From: Nitrososphaerota archaeon | GTDB lineage: Archaea > Thermoproteota > Nitrososphaeria > Nitrososphaerales > Nitrosopumilaceae | Direction: 5' to 3' | Length of the DNA stretch: 5,214 nucleotides | Assembly (NCBI GenBank): GCA_028867395.1 | Contig: JAGWGO010000124.1 | Coordinates: 1 to 5,214, forward strand | Shown here: positions 3,899-5,214 of the stretch, one piece after another | Layout: each line of letters opens with the position of its first letter | Numbering within the stretch: position 1 is the stretch's first letter | Program-made: the position numbers and the translations under genes | The notes under the pieces: model-generated | The model's input: the letters and a program-made list of their open reading frames with translations, nothing else | The model's database searches: none | Told to the model about the DNA's origin: nothing

Positions 3899-5214
3899 GT
3901 GAATAGTGAGATCAGATTTTCATTACCTGTAGTAATAGCAGCAATCTCGCTAATCGCTCTCGTTTCTCACCTTTCTCCCGTTTATGCTGATACCTATACA
4001 TATGTTAAAGAAATTGACGGTACTCAGGTTCTCCCTTCTCCTTTGACATTAGATGTGCCACAAGGGGTAGTAGTTGATTCTACAGGAAACATCTATGTTG
4101 CAGATAGTGGTCATAACCGAGTAGTAAAATTTAATCCGACTGGTACTACAGCTATGGTAATCTCCACTTTTAACAACGGTGATATTTTTGCTACTCCTGA
4201 AGATATAGCCATTACCTCTACAGGATTCTTGGTAACTGATGAAGTCAACAACCGAATAGTAGAATTCGACAGCCACGGAAATTATCAGGGAACCTTCGGT
4301 TCTTCCAACTTGAGTTATCCTGTAGGTATTGCAGTTGACTCTTCAGGATACATCTATGTTGCAGATAGTGGTCACGGCACTATAGATGTTTTTTATCCTA
4401 CTGGACAATATGACAAGTCCTTTACAAGCACCAGTGATCCCTATTTTTTCCCACAAGATGTTGCAGTTGACTCTTCTGGATACACCTATGCAACAGATTC
4501 GAACGATAATAGTGTCAAAAAATTTGATCACAATGGAAATGAGGTTCTTACCTTTGGTACTTCCGGTGTAGGACTAGATCAATTTTCCAATCCAAACGGA
4601 ATAACTGTAGATCCTGCAGGATACTTACTTGTAACCGACCTAAGTAACGGTCGAGTCGAAAAATTTGACAGCAATGGAAACCTCCAGACTGTCTTTGGTT
4701 CCTTTACAGGAGGTTTTATTTTTAATGGAGGTCAATTTAAAAGACCAGTTGATATAGCAACTGATTCGGCAGGAAATGTATATGTGACAGATTCTAATTT
4801 TAATAACATTTCAGTATTCAATTTCGCTACTGGAGGATCGCCCCCAGTAGCACCGACGGATCTAACATCAATCTATTCTTCTCTATCTAGGAGCGTTTCA
4901 TTGACATGGAATCCATCCCCCACTGCTACGTCATACACTATATTCAGATCATCAACGCCAACTGGACCCTTTAGCACTATTGCGGGAACAACAACGACTA
5001 CGTCATTTACTGACATTTTGGGTACTGCAACAGACTATTACGAGGTGAGTGCAACTAGTCCATCTGGAGAATCAGGATTTTCAAATACAGCACCTATTAC
5101 TCTCTCTCCAACGTCCGGTCCTGTCGGAACTTCCATAACTGTCACGGGCACGGGCTTTTTACCCTCACATACCATTACGATAAACTATCCTGGAAACAAT
5201 GGGATAGCTACTAC
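3899..5214 (+). CDS. secreted NHL-repeat beta-propeller protein with FN3 and IPT/TIG-like domains (3' end outside window)
   Basis: Large extracellular protein; 438 full codons are visible and the frame is still open at the window end. The start is GTG at 3899: a TAG lies in frame at 3884 and the GTG directly precedes a good signal peptide (residues 1-30, cleavage after VYA, mature start DTYTY). Residues 53-309 contain six NHL repeats, near 53-91, 99-133, 140-175, 184-219, 231-266 and 282-309. Each has the pattern P-(G/D)-(I/V)-(A/T)-V-D--G--YV-DS-N-(R)-V-KF---G, so together they make one complete six-bladed propeller. A fibronectin type III domain follows (about 316-402, with VSLTWNPSPTATSYTIFRS and YYEVSATSPSGES). 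Then comes SPTSGPVGTSITVTGTGF (403-420), the opening of an IPT/TIG-like immunoglobulin fold. NHL propellers bind proteins or glycans; such proteins are common, often multi-copy, on thaumarchaeal cells. More Ig-like domains and a C-terminal anchor are likely beyond the window. Confidence 0.9.
   Translation, partial: MNSEIRFSLPVVIAAISLIALVSHLSPVYADTYTYVKEIDGTQVLPSPLTLDVPQGVVVDSTGNIYVADSGHNRVVKFNPTGTTAMVISTFNNGDIFATPEDIAITSTGFLVTDEVNNRIVEFDSHGNYQGTFGSSNLSYPVGIAVDSSGYIYVADSGHGTIDVFYPTGQYDKSFTSTSDPYFFPQDVAVDSSGYTYATDSNDNSVKKFDHNGNEVLTFGTSGVGLDQFSNPNGITVDPAGYLLVTDLSNGRVEKFDSNGNLQTVFGSFTGGFIFNGGQFKRPVDIATDSAGNVYVTDSNFNNISVFNFATGGSPPVAPTDLTSIYSSLSRSVSLTWNPSPTATSYTIFRSSTPTGPFSTIAGTTTTTSFTDILGTATDYYEVSATSPSGESGFSNTAPITLSPTSGPVGTSITVTGTGFLPSHTITINYPGNNGIAT
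4089..4374 (+). repeat. exact 25-base direct repeat in NHL blades 1 and 3
   Basis: The same 25 bases occur at 4089-4113 and 4350-4374, coding for the NIYVADSGH and YIYVADSGH segments of blades 1 and 3. A less exact copy (GCAGTTGACTCTTC followed by GGATAC) links blades 3 and 4 at 4331 and 4461. Identity at silent positions points to recent duplication or gene conversion between blades. Confidence 0.6.

Noticed and set aside
4049..4531. Minus-strand open frames opposite the NHL gene
   Set aside because: Their repeated ICNIDVS-like segments are simply the reverse complement of the NHL repeats.

Overview
The window looks chromosomal and comes from a mesophilic ammonia-oxidising archaeon of the Thaumarchaeota (Nitrososphaerota), probably the Nitrosopumilus/Nitrosotalea/Nitrosotenuis side. 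This rests on an ESCRT-III/CdvB division protein, a family 5 uracil-DNA glycosylase, a PEF-type C-terminal sorting signal, archaeal TATA boxes 24-28 bases before start codons (leaderless mRNAs), and AT-rich non-coding DNA. The genus is a guess.

Layout. Positions 51-692 (+) encode a CdvB-type ESCRT-III protein. Convergent to it, 779-1462 (-) encodes a [4Fe-4S] family 5 uracil-DNA glycosylase with a GTG start. Two exported-protein genes follow on the minus strand. The first, 1586-2260, has a signal peptide and a body that resembles a structural protein family of tailed phages; it ends in a 13-bp hairpin plus T-run terminator. The second, 2339-2584, is an 81-residue membrane-anchored protein rich in N-glycosylation sequons. 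A divergent promoter region at 2585-2666 separates these from a plus-strand gene, 2667-3470, for a secreted CBM9/DOMON-like protein with a PEF C-terminal anchor. A 428-base gap (3471-3898) has no intact gene but may hold a decayed minus-strand gene (3621-3814) and a palindrome. From 3899 to the window end runs a large, incomplete, plus-strand gene with a GTG start for a secreted protein: signal peptide, six NHL repeats (one full beta-propeller), an FN3 domain and the start of an IPT/TIG-like domain.

How it fits together. The left part is housekeeping (cell division and DNA repair). The right two thirds is a cell-surface region: four genes in a row encode products with signal peptides or membrane anchors, each apparently with its own promoter, and none has an assignable enzymatic role. 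The oddest items are the phage-structural-like exported protein and the possible gene remnant. I see no insertion sequence, CRISPR array, tRNA or rRNA.
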